Origin: Tagaea sp.
Lineage (GTDB): Bacteria; Pseudomonadota; Alphaproteobacteria; CACIAM-22H2
NCBI GenBank assembly: GCA_023653245.1
Contig: JAMNXK010000129.1
Span: 1 to 6,402, forward strand
DNA length: 6,402 nucleotides
Direction of reading: 5' to 3'
Made by a program: the position numbers and the translations under genes. Under the pieces are notes generated by a model that had not been told where the DNA came from, did no database searches, and saw nothing but the letters and a program-made list of their open reading frames with translations. This document shows, piece after piece, positions 1 through 6,402 of the stretch; the first letter of the stretch is position 1, and each line of letters opens with the position of its first letter.

Positions 1-336
1 CGCGCCGACTACGCCGCCGTCCTCGCGCGGCTGCACGAGATCCCGCCGCTCGACGCGGCGAGGATGTCGCTGGCGCGGCGCTACGCCCACGCGACCTTCG
101 AGTTGCGGCCGGTGCGCTTCGAGAGTTTCGGCCTCGCGTTCGACGCCCGCTCCTTCGGCGTCGCCGAGCGCAAAATGAATGCGCAAGTCCCGGACTCGAC
201 GGCGCAAGGGTTTCATGATCGGCCCGACATGGCGAGTTTGTACGCGTGGTTAACGCGCGAGCGTCGCGCCGATCTGCTCGGGCCTCACGCCCCCCACCAC
301 ACCCGCCAGGACCCGCATGAGCGACCGATCCGATGA
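1..336 (+). CDS. 3' end of a probable capsule/surface polysaccharide biosynthesis protein (partial)
   Basis: The frame is open from the first base to a TGA at 334-336, giving the last 111 residues of a protein whose start lies to the left. The ATG at 64 is internal, since coding-like sequence runs on upstream of it. The pattern is an acidic/leucine-rich helix (ADYAAVLARLHEIPPL), then LARRYAHATFELRPVRFESF, then near the end DMASLYAWLTRERRADLL. This recalls the C-terminus of capsular polysaccharide or surface carbohydrate biosynthesis proteins, where an (A)RxYAxxxF segment is followed by a short helix. That resemblance is from memory and no catalytic motif is visible in this fragment, so the product name is tentative. 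The last 20 bases overlap the methyltransferase gene, implying a shared transcript. The final 50 or so codons use more A/T-ending codons, including a TTA leucine, than the rest of the window. Confidence 0.5.
   Translation, partial: RADYAAVLARLHEIPPLDAARMSLARRYAHATFELRPVRFESFGLAFDARSFGVAERKMNAQVPDSTAQGFHDRPDMASLYAWLTRERRADLLGPHAPHHTRQDPHERPIR
308..311 (+). promoter_or_regulatory. Ribosome binding site for the methyltransferase
   Basis: AGGA lies 5 bases before the ATG at 317, inside the 3' end of the preceding gene. It supports 317 as the start even though this makes the two genes overlap by 20 bases. Confidence 0.5.
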
Positions 337-1042
337 TCCGCACGAATTGATCTGGACGCCCGAGCTGGTTGGGCGCTTCTGGGACTGGCAAAGTCGGTTT
401 CCGGAGAACTACTTCGCCCACCAATTCGGCACTGGCATCGCCGAGCGCGTCGCGCCGTATATCGGCGGCGTGGCGCGGGTCTTGGACTTCGGCTGCGGAT
501 CGGGAGTCTTCATCGAGCGACTATTGCGCGCGACGGAAGCACGGATCCACGGTGCGGATCTCTCGGCGCGTTCGCTGTCGGCGACGACCGCTCGCAACGG
601 CGCGCATCCGCGCTTCGGCGGCGCCGCCTCGGCGCGCGCGCTTCTGGACGCCGGACTACGGTTCGACACGATCACGGCGCTGGAGACGGTGGAGCATGTC
701 TACGACGCCGACCTTGACGCGATCGTCACACTGCTAAGGCGGCTCGCGGCGCCGCGCGCGCGCATCGTGTTCACGACGCCCAATCGCGAGGATTTGGCCG
801 CATCGACCGTCTATTGCCCCGTCGCGAACGTGACGTTCCACCGCTGGCAGCATGTGCGCAGCTGGTCGGCCGATTCACTGGTCGCCTTCATGTCGGCGCG
901 CGGGCTGCAGCCGGTCGAGATCCTGGAAACCGATCTGACGGTCGGCCGGAAGCGCTACGCGCTGCACGTCGCCTTGCGCCGGGTGACCGGACGCGCGCCG
1001 GCCGCTCCGCATCTGTTCGCCGCCTTCGAAGCGCCGGGTTAG
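317..1042 (+). CDS. Class I SAM-dependent methyltransferase
   Basis: This 241-residue protein has a Rossmann-type methyltransferase core. The SAM-binding motif I is VLDFGCGSG at residues 55-63. The acidic residue ending strand 2, expected to bind the ribose, is D81 in GADLS. ALETVEHV at 121-128 is the post-II motif typical of UbiG-like (Methyltransf_11/23) enzymes. FTTPNRED at 152-159 and HRWQHVRSW at 175-183 are the late core motifs of the same group. No signal peptide or membrane segment is seen, so it should act in the cytoplasm. The N-terminal segment with FWDWQSRFPENYFAHQFG (residues 21-38) recalls methyltransferases found in O-antigen and exopolysaccharide clusters. By context it probably O- or N-methylates a sugar or caps a growing chain; the acceptor cannot be read from the sequence. 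It starts inside the upstream gene and ends 3 bases before the amidotransferase gene, so it is almost certainly in the same operon. Confidence 0.9.
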   Translation: MSDRSDDPHELIWTPELVGRFWDWQSRFPENYFAHQFGTGIAERVAPYIGGVARVLDFGCGSGVFIERLLRATEARIHGADLSARSLSATTARNGAHPRFGGAASARALLDAGLRFDTITALETVEHVYDADLDAIVTLLRRLAAPRARIVFTTPNREDLAASTVYCPVANVTFHRWQHVRSWSADSLVAFMSARGLQPVEILETDLTVGRKRYALHVALRRVTGRAPAAPHLFAAFEAPG

Positions 1043-1045
1043 CCC

Positions 1046-2857
1046 ATGTGCGGTATCGTCGGCGTCAGGGGAAGAGACGCCGCCGCGCGTGTGGCAGCGA
1101 TGAACCGTATCCAGTTCCATCGCGGCCCCGACGACGACGGCGCGTTCGTCGATCCGCACGGAAATTTCGCGATGGCGATGCGCCGGCTGGCAATTCTCGA
1201 CGTGGCCGGCGGGAAGCAGCCGATGCGCGATCCATCGGGGCGCTACACGATCGTCTACAACGGCGAGATCCTGAACGCGCCCGAACTGCGCCGCGATCTC
1301 GAAGCCGCCGGCGAGCGGTTCTCGACCGATCATTCCGACACCGAAGTGCTGCTGCGCCTGCTGGTCCGCAACGGCGTCGATGCGCTCGCCAAACTCAACG
1401 GCATGTTCGCCTTCGCCCTGCACGATGCGCGCGATCGCACCGTGCTTCTCGCGCGCGACCGCATGGGCATCAAGCCGCTTTATTGGCGCGCGCGCGGGCG
1501 CGACTTCGCCTTCGCCTCCGAACTCAAAAGCCTGGCGCCGCCACCGATCGCCGAATCGGACATCGATTGGGACTCGGCGTTCCATTACTTCAGCCTGCAT
1601 TACGTGCCCGGCCGGTCGACGATCCTGCGCGGAATCGAGCGGCTGGAAGCGGGGCATTGGCTACGCTACGGCCTGGACGACGGCAAGGTCGAGATCGCGC
1701 GCTGGTGGAAGCCCGAGTTCCGCCCCGACCGAAGCGTGCCTGCGGAAGAGTGGCCCGTGCGCGTCCGCAAGACCCTAGCCGAGGCCGCGCGGCGCTGGAC
1801 CTTGTCCGACGCGCCCATCGCCTGCTCGCTGTCGGGCGGGCTCGATTCGGCGGCGATCGTCGGTTTGCTCGCACGCGACGGCATGCCGCCGCGCACCTAC
1901 ACGCTCGGCTTCTCGGGCTCCGAGGGGCGCGCGCTCGACGAGCGCGCGCTCGCCCGCGCGGTCGCCCGCAAATGGGGCACGCACCACACCGAAGTCGAGA
2001 TCGACGCCGATTCGCTGCTCGACGATCTGCCCGACATGGTCCATGCGATGGACGAGCCCTATGCCGGCGGTCTGCCCTCGTGGGCGGTGTTCGGCGCCAT
2101 GGCGCGCGAGGTGAAGGTCGGGCTGACCGGCACGGGGGGCGACGAGCTTTTCGGCAACTACGGCAAATGGCGCTGGCTGCACGATTCCTGGGCGCTGCGC
2201 CTTGGCGGCGCGCTCGATGCGCGCCGCTTCCGCAAAGGCTTCTTCGAGCGCGTCTATTACTTCGCGGACACGGACAAGCGTGGCGCGCTGGGTCCGGCTT
2301 TCGCGGACGCGCCGGATACGTCCGATCTGCTGTTCGCGCGCTTGGGAGCAGCGGGCGCCACGCGCGATCGGCTCGCGGCGGTCGATCTCGCCACGCAGCT
2401 GCCCGAAGAATTCCTGGCGATGACGGATCGATTCTCGATGGCGCATTCGCTCGAAGCGCGCCCGCCGTTCCTCGACAATACGATGGTCGATCTCGCGCTG
2501 ACGATTCCGGCCGAGCTGCGCAGCGCGCGCGCGGGCGATCGGTTCAAAGCATTGCTGCGCGACGCGGTCGCGCCGGTGCTGCCCGAGGAGCTCCTGGCGG
2601 CGCCCAAGCGCGGCTTTGTCGTGCCGATGGCTGCGTGGCTGCGTGGCCGCTTGCGCACGCCCTTCGAGCGACTGCTCGGCCGCGCCGGTGCCGGCGTGTT
2701 CGGACCCGACTTCGCCCGCCGTTACGTGGCGCCGCATATGGCCGGGGCGGCCGATCATCGCCACAAGCTCTGGGCGGCGCTGATGTTCTTGCTGTGGTGG
2801 CGCCTGCACGTCGATGGCGTGTCGCGCGCCGATCTGCGCGCCGAACTCGCCACGTGA
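1046..2857 (+). CDS. asnB: Asparagine synthetase (glutamine-hydrolysing)-type amidotransferase
   Basis: The 603-residue protein has the two AsnB domains. The N-terminal class II glutaminase begins MCGIVG, with Cys2 as the nucleophile after Met removal. It continues with HRGPDD at 25-30, RRLAILD at 46-52, YNGEI at 71-75 and SDTE at 97-100, which form the glutamine pocket. The synthetase domain has the ATP pyrophosphatase loop SLSGGLDSA at 261-269, LTGTGGDELFGNY at 360-372, RFSMAHSLEARPPFLD at 462-477 and KRGFVVP at 521-527. All key residues are present, so the enzyme should be active: glutamine plus ATP-activated carboxylate gives an amide. It is somewhat longer than E. coli AsnB (554). The symbol reflects the family. 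In polysaccharide clusters such enzymes are proposed to amidate uronic acids (as for WbpS of Pseudomonas), so asparagine may not be the product. It sits 3 bases after the methyltransferase, without a clear Shine-Dalgarno sequence, and its stop overlaps the next start. Confidence 0.93.
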   Translation: MCGIVGVRGRDAAARVAAMNRIQFHRGPDDDGAFVDPHGNFAMAMRRLAILDVAGGKQPMRDPSGRYTIVYNGEILNAPELRRDLEAAGERFSTDHSDTEVLLRLLVRNGVDALAKLNGMFAFALHDARDRTVLLARDRMGIKPLYWRARGRDFAFASELKSLAPPPIAESDIDWDSAFHYFSLHYVPGRSTILRGIERLEAGHWLRYGLDDGKVEIARWWKPEFRPDRSVPAEEWPVRVRKTLAEAARRWTLSDAPIACSLSGGLDSAAIVGLLARDGMPPRTYTLGFSGSEGRALDERALARAVARKWGTHHTEVEIDADSLLDDLPDMVHAMDEPYAGGLPSWAVFGAMAREVKVGLTGTGGDELFGNYGKWRWLHDSWALRLGGALDARRFRKGFFERVYYFADTDKRGALGPAFADAPDTSDLLFARLGAAGATRDRLAAVDLATQLPEEFLAMTDRFSMAHSLEARPPFLDNTMVDLALTIPAELRSARAGDRFKALLRDAVAPVLPEELLAAPKRGFVVPMAAWLRGRLRTPFERLLGRAGAGVFGPDFARRYVAPHMAGAADHRHKLWAALMFLLWWRLHVDGVSRADLRAELAT

Positions 2858-4095
2858 AGCCCTCGATCCTGCACGTTTCCTACGCCGACCGCTGGGGCGG
2901 ATCGGCCGCCTCGGCGCGGCGGCTGCACGAAAATCTGCGCGCCGCCGGGCACGTTTCGCGCATGCTGGTCCATCGCCGCGACGGCGACGACCCCGACGTC
3001 TCGGCGCTCGTCCCGCCGGGGGGGCTGCGCGCCAAGGCCGAGACGCTGGGCCGCGAGATCGGCGCGCGTCTCGGATGGCCCGAAGCGTTTCTCCCCTCGC
3101 GGATCGGCCTTGCGCGCGATCCGCGCTTGGCCGCATGCGACGTCGTACAGCTCTACAACGTGCATGGTGGCTGGTTCGATTTGTCGGTCCTGCCCGCCCT
3201 ATCGGCGCGCGCGCCGGTCGTCTGGCGGCTGTCGGACATGTGGGCGGCGACGGGGCATTGCGCATATTCGGGCGGCTGCGCGCGCTGGCGCGCAGGCTGC
3301 GGCGCGTGCCCCGATCTCGCCGCCTATCCGCCGCTGCCGCGCGACACCACGGCGGCACATTGGGCGCGCAAGCGCGACATCTACGCGCGCAGCGACGTCA
3401 CGATCGTCGCCCCCGCCTCGTGGAGCGAGCGGATCGCGCGCGAAAGTCCGCTATTGAGCCGTTTCGACGTGCGGCGGATTCCCAACGGCGTCGATACGGC
3501 GCGGTTTTCGCCCGGCAAGCGGATGGCGGGCCGCGCGCGCTGGGGTTTCGACGAAGGCAATATCGTCGTGCTGTTCGGCGCGCACATCGCGGGCGAAGCG
3601 CGCAAAGGCGGCGCCACGTTGATCGAAGCGCTGAGTCGGCTCGGCGCCACTCCGGCGTTGCGCGTACTTGCTCTTGGCGCGGGCGGCGCGCAATTGGCCG
3701 AGCGCCTTGCCGTGCCGGTACGCGCCACCGGATATCTGTCCGACCCCGAGGACGTGGCGCTGGCCACGGCCGCAAGCGACGTCGCGGCCCTGCCGTCGGC
3801 CGAGGACAACCTGCCCAACTCCGCGCTCGAAGCGATGGCCGCTGGGCGCGCCATCGTTGCATCCGACGCGGGCGGTATGCGCGACGCGATCCGCGACGCC
3901 GAAACCGGATTTCTGATTCCGCCCGGCGACGCGGAGGCGCTCGCTGCGGCGATTTCGCGTCTTGCCCGCGACGCGGACTTGCGCGCGCGGCTGGGAGAAG
4001 CGGCGCGCACCGCCGCCGTGGCGGAGTTCGATGCGGCGCTCGAGGTTTCGCGGTTCGCGCGACTCTACGACGAGCGGCTCGCCGCGCGACAATAG
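2854..4095 (+). CDS. Family 4 glycosyltransferase (GT-B fold)
   Basis: The start is a GTG overlapping the amidotransferase stop in the arrangement GTGA (2854-2857). The frame stays open far upstream, but only from here does the sequence look like a protein: MKPSILHVSYADRWGGSA is a typical GT4 N-terminus with a glycine-rich acceptor loop. The 413-residue product has a cysteine-rich WcaC-like segment (DMWAATGHCAYSGGC at 128-142, then GCGACP at 148-153). IPNGVDTARFSP at 209-220 starts the C-terminal donor-binding domain. EDNLPNSALEAMAAGRAIVASDAGGMRDAI at 317-346 is the EX7E-type motif, with D318 and E326 as the paired acids, and TGFLIPPGD follows at 351-359. It would retain anomeric configuration and transfer a sugar from a nucleotide donor to a lipid-linked chain at the inner face of the membrane. 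Donor and acceptor are unknown. Its last 31 bases overlap the convergent glycosyltransferase gene. Confidence 0.92.
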   Translation: MKPSILHVSYADRWGGSAASARRLHENLRAAGHVSRMLVHRRDGDDPDVSALVPPGGLRAKAETLGREIGARLGWPEAFLPSRIGLARDPRLAACDVVQLYNVHGGWFDLSVLPALSARAPVVWRLSDMWAATGHCAYSGGCARWRAGCGACPDLAAYPPLPRDTTAAHWARKRDIYARSDVTIVAPASWSERIARESPLLSRFDVRRIPNGVDTARFSPGKRMAGRARWGFDEGNIVVLFGAHIAGEARKGGATLIEALSRLGATPALRVLALGAGGAQLAERLAVPVRATGYLSDPEDVALATAASDVAALPSAEDNLPNSALEAMAAGRAIVASDAGGMRDAIRDAETGFLIPPGDAEALAAAISRLARDADLRARLGEAARTAAVAEFDAALEVSRFARLYDERLAARQ

Positions 4096-5024
4096 GCGGG
4101 CGGCGTCATTCGCCGAACCGGCGATGCTGACCAGCCGCGCCGGCGCGCGCGGCGCGCCAACAGCACCGGAATCAACCCCGGCGTCGTGCGGAATCCCCGC
4201 ACGATCAGCCCCGCCGCCGCCGAAGCCTTGCCGCGCCGCGCCAAGGCCATGCTATTGACCACCGCGCGCAGCGCGTGATGCTCGCGCAGCGCGGCGCGTT
4301 CGGACGGCGAAAGATCGTCGCGCTTCAAAAACGCCTCGACCACCCGCAAAGTCAGGTCGGTGCCGCGCCATAGGTTCCGTTGCGCGGGGTCCATCGACAG
4401 CGAACTCGCATGCGTGCGGTAGAAGTAGACGACGTCGTCGATATAGGCCGCGCGCGGGGCGGCGTGGGCCAAGCGCAGCATGAAGTCGTTGTCCGACCCT
4501 AGCGGGTAAGCGAGATCGAAAGGCAGAAAGCGCGCCATCGTTTCGCGGCGAAGAAAACGCGCGTTGATCGCCGGGCCCCAGATCGCCATCCGCTCGACCG
4601 CCAGCGTCGGACCCGGCGCTTCGCGGTGCTCGTACACGACGTCCCAGTCGCCGTCGTCGCGGACGACGAAGTTGAGTGCGGGCCCCGAGACGACCTCGAC
4701 CGTCTTGTCGCGCGCGAACTCGGCCGCCACCCTCGCGAACGTGCCGGGCGCGAGCAAGTCGTCGGAATTGAGGATGCACACGACGTCGCCGGTGGCGCGC
4801 GCCAGCCCCTTGTTCCACGCGTCGAAGACGCCCGAATCGGGCCCGATCGAAACGTCGAGATCGGGATAGCGCGACAGCACCGAATGCGTGGCGTCGGTCG
4901 AGCCGCCATCGACGACGATGTGCTGTACGTCAGGCCAAGCTTGCGCGCGCACCGACTCGATGGCGTCGGCGATCATGTCCGCGCGATTCAAGCACGCCGT
5001 GACGACGGAAAAGCGCAGGCTCAT
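4065..5024 (-). CDS. Family 2 glycosyltransferase (GT-A fold)
   Basis: The 319-residue protein starts at ATG 5024, overlapping the stop of the upstream gene as ATGA. The frame is open further upstream, but MSLRFSVVTACLNRADMIADAIESV is the standard GT2 N-terminus. Donor-binding and metal motifs follow: VVDGGSTDAT at 37-46, GPDSGVFDAWNKGLARATGD at 61-80 and the DXD-like NSDD at 86-89. GSDNDFMLRL at 176-185 holds the expected catalytic acid region, and YFYRTHASSLS at 200-210 is the conserved late motif. The xDSGxxDAxNKG variant is common in inverting glycosyltransferases of O-antigen and capsule clusters. It lacks transmembrane helices and should work at the cytoplasmic membrane face. About 110 residues follow the core; the tail is arginine-rich (RRARRRG at 291-297). 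The last ten residues are encoded on the strand opposite the GT4 gene's 3' end. It shares several motifs with the adjacent GT2, so the two may be paralogues. Confidence 0.9.
   Translation of the reverse strand: MSLRFSVVTACLNRADMIADAIESVRAQAWPDVQHIVVDGGSTDATHSVLSRYPDLDVSIGPDSGVFDAWNKGLARATGDVVCILNSDDLLAPGTFARVAAEFARDKTVEVVSGPALNFVVRDDGDWDVVYEHREAPGPTLAVERMAIWGPAINARFLRRETMARFLPFDLAYPLGSDNDFMLRLAHAAPRAAYIDDVVYFYRTHASSLSMDPAQRNLWRGTDLTLRVVEAFLKRDDLSPSERAALREHHALRAVVNSMALARRGKASAAAGLIVRGFRTTPGLIPVLLARRARRRGWSASPVRRMTPPAYCRAASRSS
4142..4158. other. GC-only inverted repeat near the convergent junction
   Basis: GGCGCGC and GCGCGCC form a perfect 7-bp stem around a 3-base loop, 46 bases past the GT4 stop. 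There is no T-run after it on either strand, so it does not look like an intrinsic terminator. It lies inside the minus-strand glycosyltransferase in its arginine-rich tail, which by itself can produce such a repeat. Confidence 0.3.
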
Positions 5025-5899
5025 TCGCGCGAAACGCGCCAGCGCGCGGCGGCTTCGTCGTAGCGCACGATCGGCGCCGCCTCGTACAACCCCATCATCG
5101 CGGCCGCGCGGCGCAAGACCGGCGCGTTGAGCGCGCGCAAAGCGCGCGTGGCGGGCACGGCCAACGCCGCGCGGGCGGGCGACCACGGTTTCCAGCCCAT
5201 CGTGCGATAGGCGGCAAGCGCTTCGGCTTCGTAGCGCGCGGCGTCGGCGGAGCGGTTGCCGGAATGGCGCCGGAATCCGGCGAGCGGAACGTTGACGTAG
5301 TGCAGCTCGGCCCGGGCCGCGAAGCGGCACCACAGCGCGAAATCGCCCGCCAATCCGCAAGCCGGATCGAAACCACCGGCCTTCTCCCACAGACGGCGCC
5401 GGAAGAACGTCGATTCCTGCTGGACGCCGTGCGCCCGACGCCACGGCGCGCCGGGCACGGCGGCACCGGCGCGGAATTGCGCCGGTCCGATGCCGGGAAT
5501 TTCGTCCGCCAGGATCGGCAGGCCGTCGGCGCGGAACACCACCGGCACGCGCGAGGTGACCCAGTCCATGTCCGGCAGATCCGCGAACAGCCGCGCCAGC
5601 GTGGCGAGCGACCAGGGCATGTGCAGATCGTCGGCGTTGAGCCAGCCCAGCACGTCGCCCGTCGCGCGCGCGAAGCCTTCGGTCAGCGCCGCGTATTGGC
5701 CGCCATCGGGTCCGGTGCGAAAAAAGGCGAGCCGGGATTCGTAGCGGCGCACGATGTTGGCCGTGCCGTCGAGCGATCCGCCGTCGAGCACGATGTATTC
5801 GAGGTCGGGATAGTTCTGGTCGAGGACCGAGCGTAGCGCCGCCTCGATATGAGCGGCACCGTCGCGCACGACGGTGACGATCGAGACGCGGACCGGCAC
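5021..5899 (-). CDS. Family 2 glycosyltransferase (GT-A fold)
   Basis: The 292-residue product starts at GTG 5899, supported by GAGG five bases upstream and by a standard GT2 N-terminus (MPVRVSIVTVVRDGAAHIEAALRSV). Motifs in order: IVLDGGSLDGT at 36-46, GPDGGQYAALTEGFARATGD at 63-82 and the metal-binding NADD at 88-91. GVQQESTFFRRRLWEKAGGFD at 158-178 is the acceptor-side segment, followed by AGDFALWCRF at 184-193 with the likely catalytic aspartate, and FRRHSGNRS at 209-217. This is a clear inverting glycosyltransferase of the WcaA-like type. The QQExxFFRRxLWEKxGGFD plus GDFxLW pattern is often seen in exopolysaccharide clusters. There is no signal peptide or membrane segment. It begins 7 bases after the aminotransferase stop and ends in a 4-base ATGA overlap with the next glycosyltransferase, so translation of the pair is probably coupled. 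Donor sugar and linkage are not known. Confidence 0.92.
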   Translation of the reverse strand: MPVRVSIVTVVRDGAAHIEAALRSVLDQNYPDLEYIVLDGGSLDGTANIVRRYESRLAFFRTGPDGGQYAALTEGFARATGDVLGWLNADDLHMPWSLATLARLFADLPDMDWVTSRVPVVFRADGLPILADEIPGIGPAQFRAGAAVPGAPWRRAHGVQQESTFFRRRLWEKAGGFDPACGLAGDFALWCRFAARAELHYVNVPLAGFRRHSGNRSADAARYEAEALAAYRTMGWKPWSPARAALAVPATRALRALNAPVLRRAAAMMGLYEAAPIVRYDEAAARWRVSRE

Positions 5900-5904
5900 C
5901 CGCG

Positions 5905-5908
5905 CCTC
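5905..5908 (-). promoter_or_regulatory. Ribosome binding site for the GTG-started GT2
   Basis: Read on the minus strand, the aminotransferase stop TGA runs straight into GG, making GAGG five bases before the GTG at 5899. It favours this non-ATG start and puts the binding site across the upstream stop codon. Confidence 0.5.
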
Positions 5909-6402
5909 AGGCCGCCAGCGCCGCGCGCAGCGCGCGCACGACCCGGTCCTGGTCGGCTTCGGACAGATAAGCGTGCATCGGCAAGCTCAGCGCCTCGCGC
6001 GACAGAGTCTCGCTGACCGGCAGGCCGTTGCCGGCCACCGGATACTGCGAATAGGCCGTCTGCCGGTGCATCGGTCGCACGTAGTAGATCGCGGTCGGCA
6101 CGCCCGCTTTTTTCAGGTCGTCGACTATTTTCGCGCGGCGGTCGGCCGGCACGCGGATCGTGTACTGCGCCCAGGTCGAGACGCAATCCTTCGCCACGAC
6201 CGGCACGCCGCAGACGTCGCCGAGCGCTTGGGCGTAGCGCCGGGCCACGCGCTGGCGCGCGGCGATCTCGTCCTCGTAGATCGCCAGCTTGTGCAGCAGC
6301 ACGGCGGCTTGCAGCGTGTCCATGCGCCCGTTCATGCCGATGCGCACGTTGTCGTACTTGTCCTCGCCCTGGCCGTGCACGCGCAGCGATTCGAGCACCG
6401 CG
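5907..6402 (-). CDS. DegT/DnrJ/EryC1/StrS sugar aminotransferase, WbpE-like (partial, C-terminal part)
   Basis: The frame is open from the right edge to a TGA at 5907-5909, giving 164 C-terminal residues, a little under half of a usual 360-390 residue enzyme. The N-terminal part, with the PLP-binding lysine, is outside the window. RVHGQGEDKYDNVRIGMNGRMDTLQAAVLLHKL is the hallmark after the PLP lysine, holding the Asn/Arg substrate loop. It is followed by STWAQYTIRV, LKKAGVPTAIYYVRPMHRQ and LPVSETLSREALSLPMHAYLS. From memory these match WbpE/WlbC more closely than PseC, ArnB or perosamine synthase. WbpE makes UDP-2-acetamido-3-amino-2,3-dideoxy-glucuronic acid from the 3-keto sugar with glutamate as amino donor. 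Family membership is secure; the exact substrate is inferred. It is cytoplasmic and is the first gene visible in the minus-strand run, followed after 7 bases by a glycosyltransferase. Confidence 0.92.
   Translation of the reverse strand, partial: AVLESLRVHGQGEDKYDNVRIGMNGRMDTLQAAVLLHKLAIYEDEIAARQRVARRYAQALGDVCGVPVVAKDCVSTWAQYTIRVPADRRAKIVDDLKKAGVPTAIYYVRPMHRQTAYSQYPVAGNGLPVSETLSREALSLPMHAYLSEADQDRVVRALRAALAA

Noticed and set aside
64..336. A complete small gene starting at ATG 64
   Set aside because: The frame is open to the left edge with protein-like sequence ahead of the ATG and no ribosome binding site is evident, so it is better read as the end of a longer gene.
814..2853. A very long open frame upstream of and continuous with the GT4 gene
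   Set aside because: It reads the methyltransferase end and the whole amidotransferase out of frame, is extremely arginine-rich and shows no family motifs. Stop codons are simply rare in GC-rich off-frames. The real gene starts at GTG 2854.
1775..3358. A 527-codon antisense open frame
   Set aside because: It is the complement of the amidotransferase and GT4 genes, with arginine/alanine-rich low-complexity sequence and no motifs. Both sense genes have complete catalytic motifs.
4142..4158. Bidirectional transcription terminator at the convergent junction
   Set aside because: The stem is perfect but short, has no T-run on either side and lies in coding sequence rich in arginine codons, so it is listed only as an inverted repeat.
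5025..5444. N-terminal extension of the minus-strand GT2 beyond ATG 5024
   Set aside because: The added 140 residues are an out-of-frame reading of the neighbouring GT2, and the standard GT2 N-terminus begins exactly at 5024.
1..6402. CRISPR arrays, tRNA genes, insertion sequences, phage or defence genes
   Set aside because: No direct-repeat arrays, transposase motifs, terminal inverted repeats or tRNA-like folds were recognised, and nearly every base is assigned to polysaccharide genes.

Overview
The window is a densely packed stretch of a surface-polysaccharide locus (O-antigen, capsule or exopolysaccharide) from a high-GC Gram-negative bacterium. An alphaproteobacterium, perhaps of the Rhodospirillales type, is my best guess. 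This rests on the strong G/C bias at third codon positions, the alanine/arginine-rich proteins and the gene content. No rRNA or other phylogenetic marker is present, so the lineage is an inference.

The layout is two convergent gene runs. On the + strand: the 3' end of a probable capsule/surface carbohydrate biosynthesis protein (to 336), a class I SAM-dependent methyltransferase (317-1042), a glutamine-dependent asparagine-synthetase-type amidotransferase (1046-2857) and a family 4 glycosyltransferase starting at GTG (2854-4095). On the - strand, reading from the right edge: the C-terminal part of a PLP-fold DegT/DnrJ/EryC1 sugar aminotransferase resembling WbpE (6402-5907), then two family 2 glycosyltransferases (5899-5021 and 5024-4065). 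The two runs meet tail to tail with a 31-bp overlap of their last coding regions. Every junction is either an overlap (20, 4, 4 and 31 bp) or a gap of 3 or 7 bp, so there is no intergenic region of note. No promoter, RNA gene, mobile element or CRISPR was found; both promoters must lie outside the window.

Together the genes fit the making and assembly of a decorated glycan. The aminotransferase would install an amino group on a nucleotide sugar (by family, a 3-keto uronic acid). The AsnB-like enzyme could convert a sugar carboxylate to an amide, or simply make asparagine. The methyltransferase could methylate a sugar or cap a chain. The three glycosyltransferases would add residues one by one to a carrier-linked acceptor at the cytoplasmic side of the membrane. 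Family assignments are secure; substrates are not determined by the sequence. I see no clearly novel system here. The points most worth a second look are the possible amidated amino-uronic acid pathway, the coding-on-coding convergent junction and the four-cysteine segment in the GT4 enzyme.
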